DNA from: Stratiolaelaps scimitus
Taxonomy: Eukaryota > Arthropoda > Arachnida > Mesostigmata > Laelapidae
DNA length: 64,000 bases
Assembly (NCBI GenBank): GCA_019614645.1
Contig: JABWDB010000004.1
Span: 17,050,001-17,114,000 of the forward strand
Direction: 5' to 3'
Below are positions 8,901 to 22,600 of the stretch, in pieces (the stretch's first letter is position 1; the number at the start of each line of letters is the position of its first letter). The position numbers were made by a program, and so were the translations under genes. The notes under the pieces are model-generated. The model ran no database searches. It was given only the letters and a program-made list of their open reading frames with translations, and was not told the origin of the DNA.

Positions 8901-11900
8901 GAAGGGGAACTGATGATGGAATACCGTTAAGGAAGACCGACGCAACCCCCACCAGTGCGCCCCGGTGAATGACTCCCATAGGCACGCGAATCTGGTGCCT
9001 TTCGTAGGCTAACGAAGGAACGCAACTGCTATTTCTACAACCGATGGGCTAATTGCGCCGAACAGAAACAACGAGAAGGAAGAATGTCGCTTCTCTGCTC
9101 AGACGCAGATTGCATGTGATGCTACCTCCCTCCCTCGCTCCAGGGGCTAGAATGGAGACGTGTTGGACAACGAACAAGTGAAGCTTCACTTTCGAGCAAT
9201 AACGCGTGGTGACGAACTGTGGGAGAAATTTGTTTTCGCTTGGATACAATGTGGTAGAAATTGCTACATGTGTGCGTTGAAAGAAAAAGAACAGACTGAC
9301 AATGAATGGCCGTGATATTATTAAGTCCTGCAGCAGAAATACTGTAGATACAGAGCATGAGGAGGGCCAACAGTGGCGCATAGGCTTCCAATCGGGAACA
9401 GAAATACGTTTATGTTCCCAATTGGAGCAAACCCTGCATCTTATGTAAACTCAATTTTGTCTTAACCATATACGGATGCTTTACAAGCATTTCGACACTC
9501 AAGAAAAGGTTGTGCACCCTATACACAAATACCGGTTGCGCATACTCGATCGATTAGCGATATGGTTAGTAGAGCAATTCGTTAGCTTATCGTGACTCCA
9601 GCACTTCGGTAAGCTGATCCAATTGCGAGAACGGCGCTTTGTTACGCCAAGTGTGCAGCTTAGAGTATCAAAGACCACACTTTGTAAACAGTGCCATCTT
9701 ATCCAATTGCTCCTCTTCGTTGTTTTCATTTTTTCCAACGAAGCTCTTATCTTCTTGATTCTAGCGAAATTGCCCTTGTTCACTAAATGTTTATTGCACG
9801 AATGACATGAATGCAGGAGCCTGCGAGAATACAATCTCTACTGAAATCCTTTGTTTGATAAATGTTTGCTTGTTTTCGTCGCGCCAAAAAGGGCGGAAAT
9901 AGCCATAGCGACGAGCATAGCCGTTAGCCCAGTGGAACTGAGTGATCGTACATCAGAATGCAAACTAGCCTTTACGTAGCCGGCTCAGCCTCGGTGGGTG
10001 AGAACCATTAAGATGAAAATTGAGTTTGAAGTAAGTCGAGAGGGAACGAAGCTGATGGCCGCCTCGTTCTCGCCAACAGTCAACGGGACGCTCGGCTGAA
10101 CACTAAAATGGACTCTGCCCGCTGTGTAATACACAGACTCACGATGAGGGTGAGCGGAACGCATGCTCCACCGTATGCGTACTGCTTCCGGTTTAGCGTC
10201 CGAGAGCAAAAGAGGGCCGGGCCTAACTCTAGAACGTAGCAAACATTTACTCATTCTGACGAATGGTCTCATTCCCTTGGCCAGCCATTCGAGAACAGTT
10301 GGCCGCGTGACGAACGGTTTCGCGCGCGCCGCTCCACAGTCACTTATCCACCACAGGCACTTATTCGTAACAAATATATAGACGAACGACCATTTATTGT
10401 CAAAAACGACGACCCTTGTGCGATTGATTGATCTGATCTGTTTGATTCACTGGACGAGGACGTGTAGAGGCGTCACGTGCGGACGCGATTGCCATATCCT
10501 CGCCTAACCTCGACTGCCGTAATACGTTGTTATGATAGCGAGCGCTTTACGTTTCTTACCGTTGATGCGTACAGTTGGCGTAATCGTCACCTCGGTAAAA
10601 GGTTATGCCATGTCGAAGCGACGCAACAAGCAAGTCCAGTTCTAGTTATTGTTTTGGGTAGAGCGTGCTGAACATAGCAGTTCATGAAAATGGGGTGGAT
10701 GCGTCCGTGTCACGACATCCAAAAGAAGCAGCCATCTGCGGCTTGTCTGAGTGAGATTTGAACTTACTTTACATAACCGACGAGCGTCAATGATCAATTC
10801 ATTTATTGTGAGTATTCTTTTTGCTAAAAACTACTAATTTACCACGCGAATGTTCACACAAAAGACAATTGTACATGATGTTACGTGAATAAAGTGGTCG
10901 TCGTCTCGGCAGTCGACAGCTGCACGCAAGATTGGTGGCAGCTTTCACTAATCTACTAAAACCACATATAGATGAAGACTTCGTTGGCCTTAAAACCCAA
11001 ACAGAAACTACCTATTTCTCTAAAGAGATTCCATGAAATTAAACCTACGATCTTATAATGATTCAAGTTTGCTGACAAGTCCTGGGCACTTCCTACTCAT
11101 ATCGAGAACATTCGTATTTTATTAAGCTGGCTCACGAAGTCCGTCCACTAAAGAGAGACTTGTGTGCACTCTCGGACGGTCCCTTGAGAAAGCTATCTCC
11201 AACGCAAGTTTCCAGCTATGAATACAAATGAGGGACAATACAACCCCTAAGGAGCTCCTGGTACCACTGGTGTAATCGAGGCAGAAGTAAAGGCGTAACT
11301 GGCTGCTGAAGATTTCTGGGCTACTCCAGCTGCTTACATCGTCAGTCAACCGGACAGACCCAGCCACATTTTAGGCCTAGATGATAGCCATTACGTTTGC
11401 ACACTTCGCTGTTCGTGATGAGGCTAAGCAAAGACAATAAAATTTAAGGGAAAATGCTAAAGGGAGCCCTGAGAGGCTACACGTCCACCAGCGAACAGGT
11501 TGCGTTCCGTGCGAGGCAAGACGACATAGAGCGATTCGAGGAGCTGGATTGCTTTAATGTTCTTGATATATGTCTTGTCCTAATTATGCCTATATTTGCC
11601 TATGTTTCTATTTATTTGAGATAAGGTTTTAAATTTACTGAAAATTAGGGACGGATACAGAGATGACTTGTGTCAGCTGACCAGTCGCTGCTAAATACTA
11701 CTAGCTCTCATCAAGTGTTTATGTACTCGTTGAAGTTTCATTGAGGTCCATTAAACGATTATTGATCAGATATTTAGCGAAAGGGGGGGCATCCTACCAT
11801 CATACCCATTGTACGCGACCGGATTGCGCGGTGTGCATTCATAAGTACATATTCGTGATATTCATAAGCGTCTCTTTGTGTTCATAGATGGGCTGGTAGA

Positions 11901-14418
11901 AGTTGTATATAAGCAGTATAGGCATAAGCTTGCCGTTCGCAGGCGCTGTCGCCGTTCACAAACTCAACGTAAACTCACGCCGAGGGTAGTCAAGATCCGC
12001 AAATTGCTGGTTGCGATAACGTGGGCGTATGGAAAAGCGATTCGCGCAGTTTCCGCTTCTAACCATCTATATATCCTCAGGACAGGGCTCTCACTCATCG
12101 GGTTCGTACTGACTTCGTAAGTTCTTCTCCATCGCTACGGGACGTTGCTTGCGTTTGTCGTTATATGCCTAAGCATAGACTCCTTTCGGGTAACGAAAAG
12201 CGCTAGTTGAAGTCGCCGCTGAACTAAATTACCACTTTGGGTTGAAGCCGTGGCTGTTTGCTTGTTTGTCCTCATCCGCTTCACTAGCCGCTGCCCCACT
12301 GTCATGGATATACGCCACTGAGGTCGTTTACGTTCGAACCGTCATGACTGAACGTCATGTAAGGCTAACCGTACGTTGAGATCTGACAGTTGTATAACAA
12401 TAATAGTATTAATAATAATAGATAGCAGCTTGATGTAGGTACTTCTTTGTAATTGCGACATTACATCTGCTTAGCTATGAATGCGGTACCTTCCGCTTAA
12501 CAACGACTTTATTTTCATAATTCGCTGTCAACAGACCCTGCCCTACCAGCGCCCCATCTACGCTATGGATTAACGGCTGCTAAGATTTAATAGAAATGTA
12601 TGCGCATGTGTACATGTGTGGATATAATGAAGCATGTGAGATGTGCGATCATCAGCTTGATACAGCTGTGTACTACAATGATTCATTAAATAACGCTGCT
12701 GATGTGCTTTGGCTCATGGTGATAATATAATAATAAATTCGCTAGTCTCATGGCTGAAGAATACTATGTAAGATTGTCTATTTGAAACACATAACAGAAC
12801 GCGAACGGTATATGCAATACTGCCAAAAAATGTAGGCAATATTCGACATATTCTTCCCCCCGCGCGTTAAACTATGCAGCGGTTCCCCAACAGGTGTATT
12901 TGTTTGACGCCAACACTTTTGCACACTTAACAAGCATGCCCCAATAGCATTTTGTTTTAGCTCCAATCTTGAGCCATATATCTAACGAAGATCGCCAAAT
13001 GTTGCAGATTGTTACAGTCAGTTCTTAGCTATAATGCTTCTGAGATTATAAGGACCACGAAGCTTGCAACACCACAGGTGTGATAGCATGACCATAAACG
13101 GTCTTCCATTCAAACTAACCTGCACAAGCCTATTTAAGTTTTATGCTGTTTGGCTAACCTCATACCGAAGTACTCTATAGAGTTTCAGGTATTGAAACGT
13201 GCCACAAACTTGAAATGGCTTTCAGCAGTGAAGGGGACTACTTCATAATTTTTTGTTTCTTAAAGTTCTTTAGATTTCATAGTCCTGACTAAAACATACT
13301 TAACAAGACCTGTCTAGGTTAATGAGGAGATATGAGGACACGTATTTCCCTGAGTGGCTTAACTCATCCAGGTGTTTCATCCTCGGCAGATTGCAGGATG
13401 ATGATCTTCAAGGTGTCACGCCTATCACCGCCTGATAGTTCTTCCTTTCCATATGTGTGTGTGCGTGTGCTCTACAGGCACCGGTGGTGGTCCCAAAGGA
13501 AGGCAGAACCATTCTCGCTCTCTCTCACGGCAATTTCATTGTAGCTTCATAACGTGGGATGGAGAGCATCGATTAACAATAGCATTCGTGAGGAGCAGGA
13601 GATAGATAGATACTCCTTGAGGAGGGCCCTTGGGAGAAGACAGACGAACCCCGAACAGAAGTAGGCCCGAAAGTAATTGTTTTACTGTAATCAGTCGAGT
13701 CTAAGGGATTGGTATCCTTTGTTACAGGATACGATGAGATAGAGATCGAAAAGATCACAAACGCTATCAGCATCATATTATTATAAGTAGACACTCCATG
13801 TACGGGGTGGCACGAAGAAGCCATTGCTGAAGCCAACGTCTCCTTAATGCCAATCCTCGCCGATCAAAGCGTAGTTGCGTCTAGTAGAAGCCTCCACGCC
13901 CATGGTAATGTGTTCATCTCTATTGTATAAAGCCAGCTGGTGGCACACCTTGAATTGCTTAAGTAGCTATTAGTTTATGCGAGTTAAGTGCGCAATAATT
14001 GTACCGGTGAACGTGTACCGGATTAAACAAACATGTCAAATATACAACAAATACGTTTAAAAATATGTCACATGATGCGCATTAGTAGTTTTGGCGAAGT
14101 ACGACAATGTCGAACACTAATAAATTCGTTTGTTGTTGTATCACTAATAAATTCGATTGTTTAATCACATCACCCATGTCAAGCAGGTATGGCCAGGGTT
14201 TAACCTTAACCAGTGATTGCCACCAAGCCAACACCCCCCTATACAGCAGCAATACGCTACGATCGTACTTCTATACAAAATGGTGATTTTGGAGTGTATG
14301 CGATTTTGACAGCTCAATGTATCGAGCAACCTGCCGTCATAGCTTTGCCCTCTAATATGCTGTAAACAACGAAGTTGCACCGAGTTGAAGAAATCCTCCC
14401 TCCTTTCTCCCGACTGAG
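8901..14418. other. Intergenic, no gene recognised
   Basis: Only short ORFs (up to 111 codons) without domains. The 40 bp before the Lifeguard gene hold a CT-rich tract (CCTCCCTCCTTTCTCCC). Confidence 0.35.
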
Positions 14419-15246
14419 ATGCACCATCATCCAGTGACGCCCAGCCGCCAGGCCACCCCAGCCGCCGGGAAAAAGGATACAGAAACCCAGTACCACAAGA
14501 TCGACCCGAATCAAGATGGCGTGACCGAATACGTCACACGAAACCTCTTCATAGGAAAGGTTCTCTCAATACTAACGTGCTGTCAGCTGATGTCAACGTC
14601 TGCTATCGCTATTACCGCGATAAGTCCGGTAGTGCAGGTGTTCATATTCGAGAACCACTGGATCGGCTGGCTTTGCTTATTGGTGTCGATGCAAATCACG
14701 ATCTTTCTCGACCTGTTTCCCCAGCTCCGCTCTCGCGTCCCGTATAATTTGGCCCTGCTTATCCTGCTCACCCTGACGCAATCGGTGATCATGGCAACGC
14801 TCGCGACGAATTTAGATACTCCGACGATGCTTATCGCGATGACAATCGTCTGTGTGTCGACGGGCACCGTGTCGATTATCGCCCTATACGCCATCTTTGA
14901 TATGACGTACTTTGTCAGCCACATCGCCGTTTCCGTCTACGTGCTATGCTGTGTCGAGTTCGGCTTGTTCACCGTCTGCCCCCACTTCTGCCCGTATATA
15001 CCAATCTTCGATCGTATCGCCGGTGGCTGCATAGCCCTGCTTTACTGCGCATTCGATGGCGGTGTTGTGCAGATGATCACCGAGCAGATGGAGCTAAAAG
15101 GTGTCGGTGACATCGAGGATTACGCGGGAAGCGTGCTGCTTCTGAATTTCGACGTTGTCAACGTCACTCTCAATATGCTTAAGATCATTGTGGGCACTGC
15201 AGCACGAAAAGAGCAGCGGCAACGTCAGATGAGCTATGCCAGTTAG
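14419..15246 (+). CDS. Lifeguard/TMBIM (BI-1 family) membrane protein, single exon
   Basis: This 275-residue multi-pass membrane protein belongs to the TMBIM/Lifeguard family, whose members are calcium-leak and anti-apoptotic proteins of ER, Golgi and related membranes. After a polar N-terminus (1-40) comes the family start RNLFIGKVLSILT (41-53). Hydrophobic segments follow at about 48-68, 81-100, 110-130, 137-160, 165-190, 196-220 and 236-262. The two acidic positions of the family are kept: D213 in CAFDGG, where relatives have VDTQ, and D245 in NFDVVN, where relatives have TDIIN. The TQ of the usual motif is lost. An in-frame TGA at 14386 and a purine at -3 support the start. Third codon positions are GC-rich against an AT-rich surround, which argues for selection on coding. 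The lack of introns suggests a retrocopy. No AATAAA is seen nearby. Confidence 0.8.
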   Translation: MHHHPVTPSRQATPAAGKKDTETQYHKIDPNQDGVTEYVTRNLFIGKVLSILTCCQLMSTSAIAITAISPVVQVFIFENHWIGWLCLLVSMQITIFLDLFPQLRSRVPYNLALLILLTLTQSVIMATLATNLDTPTMLIAMTIVCVSTGTVSIIALYAIFDMTYFVSHIAVSVYVLCCVEFGLFTVCPHFCPYIPIFDRIAGGCIALLYCAFDGGVVQMITEQMELKGVGDIEDYAGSVLLLNFDVVNVTLNMLKIIVGTAARKEQRQRQMSYAS

Positions 15247-18200
15247 GAAGGCCGTGGCAGACCTGAACGGGTCGTAGCCCATATACACCACGGGGCAGTG
15301 ACACGGAACGACTGACTCACGGTCAGGATACATTCCCGAGTCAATGAGGGCAAGCTTGCTTCAGCGGAGCCGTGGCATCGCTGATGATGAGTGACTTCTC
15401 CCCGCCCCCCGAGCGTTGACGACCGCCGACGCTGAGGGCTAATTCCTGCGGAGCGCTAAGTCTAGCTGCATTTCGTGACGCAGCGTTGCTTCGGCTGCCG
15501 TCACACTGAGAGTTCACTTTGAGTCTACACACATTTCTCAAATCGTTAATGATCGTTTTCATTTTCGACCGAACGTGTTACATACGTATCAAATGGGTGG
15601 AACGGTTAAGGGTTCCCGGTGGGCTCTCGAGCCTCTGGTAATTAAGATCCTTGTCGTATTCAATGCGGAAAGTAGGTAGTGATGCTGCTGATTTAAATTT
15701 ATACAGTGGCTACGATTACTGTAGCATTGGTGAAGGTGGCGACGATGAGTTTTAAGGCGTTTCAGAATCGCGCTCAGTCGTTGTCGATGCACACTAATCG
15801 GAAGATGTATGCGAAAGACGTTGACATAACGCTGGCGACCAGGGCACGAGTTGAAGCGCGATTTGCTGGGAAGGGGAGGTAACTTCAGGGGAGGCAAATA
15901 ACGTAGTCGATGATAGGAATCCCGCAGGATGTACGACAACTGCTTTATTTTGCGGACTAAGCGCAGACTGAGCATAAATTATATTAAGTTATTAACATGC
16001 GGATTGCACCATGAGGAGAGCGAAGGGTAGGATTCGAGTTCAGTGCCTACATTAGACTACAGCTAGATGACGAGCTTTTTGTTAAAGAAATGACTAGGTT
16101 TACAGTTGAAAGAGACGTAAGAATACGTCCAGCCGCTGCCTGTTGATTTCCAGAGGCGACTTAAGCAATGATCTAGTTTCTAGTATATGAACACTATCCG
16201 AGCGATAGGCGATTAGCTTCAGCGCGACCTTGACTACACTTGCGGGAAGTTCTAATCTCAAGTCCGTTATTTAGTAACCATATTGGTGACCCTGGATATT
16301 GCGCGAAAAACAAAACAATGTCGTCGCAACAAACGCGCTGTATCATATAAAATAGACTGACGCGCAAACTTCCTTTCTTGCGTCCATATGTCCAAAGCCA
16401 ACTAATTTGAATTGGATATTGACATCACGAGATGGGCTTTGACTTGACCGTCGTCAGCTTACGCATACTCACATAAAGCAGACACAATTCAAGCTACCAC
16501 AGATTATGGTCGGAGAGGTATTTCGAGACCTTTGGGAGGGGGGGGGGGGGCGGCGCTTATTGCCTGACCACCCATGCGGTAGTACAAACGGTTTCGCGAA
16601 ACGCTTCGTAAAGCAGGGCACGTTACTTAGGCCGGTGGTCGACAAGGCCGCCCGTCTGCACTGACGCTGATAAGCAGAAGCACCAAAGAGAAGCCCGAAG
16701 TGGCGCCAGAATGTTGCCGATTTGAAGGCTCGTTTATGGCAGCAGGAAGTTGCAACTCACGACAAAGTCAACTCACGTCTTTATCCAGGTGATGTGCAGT
16801 GCTGCGGCGTTGCTGAACAGACGAACATTGCTGCTGCTCGCACGGTCCAATATGGACTTGAATGAATCCAACTATATGCATGTACGAAGCGTGTCAGCGT
16901 TCCCGTTGATGGGGATGCCGCGTTTTCAGGTTGGTTTCTTTGTCTGCTAACTTTGGGAGACCTTAAGTGTTTCGCATTGTATCGATTCAATCCTCTCTCT
17001 CTCTATCTCTCTCTACCCGTGCGAATGTGTCATACGTTATAATTCGAACCTACGAAGCAACTAAAGCCCCGGCGCTGGGTTTTGTTGACAACAGAGGCTG
17101 ACATTTTGTTTTTAGAATTCCATTTTCTAACCTTTTTTTTACAACTTTAAGTCGACGTATACGCTTATCGATATTCGGACATCAATGCAACCATTTAGTT
17201 GGCAGCCAATTGAGGTCGTTATTGAACTGATTTGAAATACGGGTTTGCACGAACAGCATTGTCAAAATAAGAAAGTGCAAATAAACGTTTTTCGAAGAAC
17301 TTGGTCGGCTTCCGGTGTCGTGGAAATGCATATGCTCATTGCTTATGTATTGGTTGTAAAATATATTATATGAGACAATGTTTTTATATAAGGTCGGTAA
17401 ATAAACTAAATCGTTGACTAAGTCGATTGCGCTCCATCTTACTCTATATTCGTGTATCTAAGGCTCAACGGAGCAAATATACATATTTATTAATACCGAA
17501 TAGTGAGGAGGCAAAGTAGATACGAGTATAAAAGCTAAAAAAAATAAATAAAACACAGAACACTAGCTTAATGAAAGGAGCGCCCCGCCGACAAAGCTTT
17601 GTTGCTGTTTTGTTTATTTACTTTCAAGTGTTTTGTGCTATCCCCGTTCCCGTATGATCAAGCCCAAGCAAAACCAAAGCGGTTGGCGACTGGATATACT
17701 TATGTTGTGGGTAAGTCCTGACGAGGTGCTGCCGGGGTAAGCTCTTAGGTTAGACGATCTCAATATTACGATTACGGTTATAGGCGACTAGGCAATACGA
17801 CGTACACGCATTATATATCTGTGGTAGACGCATGGATTTCACTTTAATCTGATGATTGCGTACAATCAAAATAGCGTTGCTTGCTTATGAAGCTAGTTTG
17901 TTGTATACCGTCCTGTTTTGATATTTGTTTTGGGACTAGGACTAAAAAAATTGAGGCCGAACTCGACATTTATTCAGACTGCTCTAAATTTATTTCGGTG
18001 CATATCTACATGAATTCCTTGAGCTAAAGAAGAACAAAAGTAATGTCTCCTAGGTAGAAAGGTTATTATTTGAGGATCGATGAATGCTATTTCTCCTCGC
18101 TGAATGAAGTGGAGGTGGAGATTCAAGCGAATCTGCTAGACTCGACGTTATATTATAGAATATGACATTTATAACGACAAATGTATAATACATGATAATG

Positions 18201-19182
18201 TTTGAAGCTCTAAACTGGTATGAGCCGAAAGCAACTCTTAGAAGCTAGACTCATTTTAGATATTTCAAAGAGCGATGACTAACAACACACACGAGAGATG
18301 TCCCCGCAGACAGTATAAGTGCATTACAAGGTTTCCACAGCCACAAATCAATGTAACTATTCCGAGACGGAAGATTGATCAACGCGTATGATATTCCTCG
18401 TTCTGTCAGGACTCCGTCGAGTCTCTGCAACCTGACAACCGGATTCCTAGGTGTATTATACTGACTTTTTCCTTGGTTACTTTATACTGGTCCCTTTATT
18501 GTTGTAGTCCATTAATACGTTGATTGAGTCCGTTGCCTGTACGCGGCTGAACGAACTTGGAGCACCTCATGTGCTGACTGTCGCATTGATGTGGACACGT
18601 CCTCGTCTCGAAATATGACGTACAAGATCGAGCAGGGTAGGTGAGCAGTAATCGGCCTATGACGCTGAAGCCATGGCAAGTCTTTCCAATAGACGTTTTG
18701 AAGTAAAATGTACCTTTCGCTTGAACTAAAACATAACGAATATTTAAGAAGTTTTTCGTGAGTGAAGATGTCATTCAGGTACCCTAAATGACCAGAGTTC
18801 GCGTGCAATTGGCTTTCGCCCGTAACAATCAAGTCGATTTTACCCTGGCTCTCATTTAGGAGGTCACACATGACCTGATCTCGTTGGATCCATTCTATCG
18901 CGTTTGGATATTTGTAGGCATGGAGATAATAATTAAATGCAAAGTAAATTTCCCGATGCGTAGCGCCTTACATTCATGTCTAATAGTTAGGTAATTGGTC
19001 GTGTAACGATGGTGACAATTGTTTGGCAACGCATAGATTTGAGAACTTATCCCAAAGTTATGTAGTGATAGGCAACATCATTACGATTAAGCCACCATAG
19101 TGGAGGGCGTTAATAGTATTATTGAACTTCTTCACAGTGGCGATTCTATTCCTACTAATGATGGAGAATTTGGGCAAAAAAC
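15247..19182. other. Intergenic, no gene recognised
   Basis: Contains a poly-G run at about 16540-16551 and a CT run near 16993. A basic 128-codon ORF on the minus strand (15589-15975) has an ATG but no domain and low-complexity composition. Confidence 0.35.

Positions 19183-19219
<37 letters not shown>
19183..19219. repeat. (TA)n microsatellite, interrupted
   Basis: Two TA runs are split by CATA, just downstream (minus orientation) of the acylcarnitine carrier gene. Confidence 0.85.
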
Positions 19220-19497
19220 CCAATGTAGACGATTATCTGCCGCTATGTAAATACCTCGCGTCGGCGAGTGTGTCCACTGTTACAGATCGATGATCCAAAA
19301 TCACGGATTGTAGTCAGTAATAAAAATCACTAGAGCCGCAAGTTCCGATACTAGACATTAGAGGTCTTCCCTTTCAGAAGCAACGGAACATCTAGATTGT
19401 AGACATCTATATCGATGAGTCGGACGAAAGCGAGTAAACGTCAGGCTCGCCTCCACACTCCGCAGGTTCACGAGACGTGTTTTGCCACGTGAACACG

Positions 19498-19660
19498 TCA
19501 ACAAGAATCACAATTGAGCACGCGGCATGCTGACTCGTAGCCCAATAGGCAGGCAGCATTAGCGGGGAACGCTCGCATGATAACGAGAGTTAGACCTTTG
19601 TAGAAAGTCCGAACGCCTTCCTGCTGTAAGGTGGTCCAGAGCAGATGGAAAGCATTGGTC
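19498..19660 (-). CDS. Carnitine/acylcarnitine carrier, exon 4 (last)
   Basis: The acceptor is TTACACAG|GACC. Its first base completes the Lys codon split with exon 3, giving KKTNAFH, which matches the K-x-x-N-x-F of relatives. The exon encodes EGVRTFYKG and RAFPANAACLLGYE and ends CDSC with TGA at 19500-19498. Confidence 0.88.
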
Positions 19661-22600
19661 CTGTGTAACACACAAACAAATTTGACATGAATAGTTTGGA
19701 GATTCAATTCTGCTGTGCCTATAGCCTCGGTCTCGAAATAGCGCGCCTATTAAAATTCCATGTGATTGGTTCGTATTTACGGGAAGTAAACTACTGCTAC
19801 ATTTATTGTAGATAATTGGACGTGTTTGTTTGGATCGACGGTTATTGCGTTACCCAACGCCATCCCCAAACTCCAAATGTAGAAACAGAGCCCCAGATAT
19901 CGCAAAGCCTAATATGTCATACGATACGGCAGCTAATCAGTGTTAGTTAATATCTGCGGTAAAAGCGTATACACTTGTACACTTAATCCACACATGCACA
20001 TTTTTGTATTCGATTTTACAGATTGTCCGAGCAAACAGAGGGTCGCTGAAAAGTTAATATCGGCCCCACTGAAGGGCAACGATGAAGGCGAAGGAGAGAG
20101 AGAGAGAACAATCACTGCTTCAATCACGGGGAAACTGGACGGTACCCAGAACCCGGAATTCAATAAGGGGGCGCACATCAATGTATCACAAGCATGCTCC
20201 TGGGTGAAAGATGTTACTAGAACGTACTTCTTGCAAGCGGTGGTCATCAAACGAGACTTGATCATATCTACGGGTAAAGTCACAACCCATGACATGGCGC
20301 CGGCCAGACCTCCCGCTAATATAACACGAGAGAAATAGCCTCTCTCAGGGCTCTGTTCGCCTTTGACAGTTTCGTATGTGGTGAAGTACACGGCCGCAGC
20401 TGGCAACTCGATTAAGACAGCGGCACTACCTCCCCTGTACAAATTCGTTATGCCGCCTGCCGTGTACAACTGCCATAGACAGTCAAGCGGACCTTTGAAC
20501 CTCTGCGCCCCTGGTTGATTCTGTATCTGCAGCAGACACTTGACGCGGTCGCTTGGGATTGTGACCGGTGTCATAAAAACAGCCGCAGTCATTGCCGCCA
20601 GCGTCGTCTGGCCGTACGTCAGCGCCTCATTTTCGACCTGGGTGAGTGACGATACTCAAGAGTCATGAATGATATTCGGGGTGTTTCACCATTAGTAGTG
20701 GCAGTACCTAAGGCAATATTGCTCTCATATGCTGAAAAATATTTATCGACTCTACAAGAGAAAATAAACGAATCATCGTGTTCGTTTTAAGACTGCTGTA
20801 AAAACCTTAAAAAAGACAAAAAAAAGCACAATAAGTATAATACTTCGATCAAAATATACGAAACAAGGAAAGGGCGAGTAGAAAAGGCTCGACAGCAATT
20901 TGATCAACGTTCGCACTTTCCCCGTGTCATTAACCACACAAAAACTTAGCATAATACAAATTATCCTAAATACGGAGATGTTACAACGCCATCGCATCAG
21001 TTACCGGTAACACGCGTAATATTATCGAAAGCCTGCCTTTTTCTTACCTGCCTTCCAATCAGTTTAAACATATTACGGAGGCGTAACATAACTCATAACA
21101 AATAATAATGGAGTGTAGCCTGTCCACCCCGAATCTCATCTTGATTTCTATCGATCAGACTTTCGTATTTCGCATAAGAATTTGTCAAAGAAACACATAT
21201 CCTTGCTCAGACTGCTTGGAGGATTCATCGAGAACGCAGGAGCAATATCGACTTTTTCCCCCATTATGTGTCATCATAGTCGTCATTTTCAGCGTTTACT
21301 GTGCTCATACAAAATCAAAATTATTTGCAGATTCCTCCCATAGGTTATTACGTCGATATTGAAATGAGGCTCGACGCTGACGAAAATCAGGTTAGTGTAT
21401 TTTTAATCGTTTAAGAGTGGGGTTCTCCGCTAGGTCTAACAGCGTTCTACCCCCAGGTGAATCTCACAACGTAGTGTCTGCACTTCAGTCACAAGGGGTG
21501 GTCTAAAGTGCGTATGATGTTAAGTGCATGAGAGCTTATCGAGTACCTAATGTTGTCCACCGCATTAAAGCAGTAACAGCATTAAAGCGGGTCCGTCTTA
21601 TAGATTGATGCCGAAAGTCGCACTATAGACGTCAAATTTTTGCTGAGAGTCAGCCTGGAAAATTTATTATAGCCTTCTTTGACGACTTTGTATGACAGCG
21701 CGGTGCTGCAATAGCAAGAAAACTTGAAGATTTAATTTTTCAACGACAAACGTTCGATGACGGGCGTTGAGCTCGTGCCGCCTTCACTGGATTAAGTAAC
21801 CTTGTCATCTGTTCGACTTAAACCAATTGCGTTTCAGCCTGATATTTCCAATAAATACGCTGTTCAGTTAAAAGTTCTGTCTCTATTTTCCCTGTATATC
21901 AGTGAGCATCTCACAATCAAATCACTAAATACACATTTGCAAAACGAAACAGCCAAAAAAGACGTCGTCACTCTCTAAGAGGGCAACTAAACGCATCACG
22001 CGGGCAACTAAACATTCATCGGAACAGCTAAATATATCTAAATATATATGTATACCTAATATCTAAATATCTCGATCAGTGAACTGAACTGATAGTTACA
22101 CATGCAAAGCATGGATCCGCCTGTGCGATTCAGAATACCTGTTGCAGACGTTTGCCAATCGAATAGCCGAGGAAGTACATGGAGTTCGAGAGGGTAACGC
22201 TGCTCAATGGCGCAGTCATTCCGCGATAGAGCACCTTGATTCCCCCGGTGGCAAATGTCTTCTTCGCGCAGTCCCATGCTCCGCTGTAAAGTGCGGATTC
22301 TCCGGGATTCGGTTTAGGCATCGTTTGCATCCGGACCTGATTATGAGAGAATTATATTTCGCTATTCTAGAATCAGTTCGCCGCAATAATAATAATTTGC
22401 CGCATAGAATCAGTGCCAGTGTTATCGTGCGTTGAGAAAGATGCCGTCCACATGGTATGTCACATGCATTTTGTGGCGCGACATCTATAGGAATTAAAAC
22501 ATGTTATGTTATACATTTAAATCAAAAATAATCACTAGTCATAACAAAAGACGGGTCATTGTATTAAACACGGATGAGTAGATTAGGATCGATCAATTCG

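Noticed and set aside
18512..18871. A 119-codon minus-strand ORF with IDLIVTGESQL, faintly like a LINE endonuclease
   Set aside because: Only one short motif fits and no GDFN or SDH motif follows.
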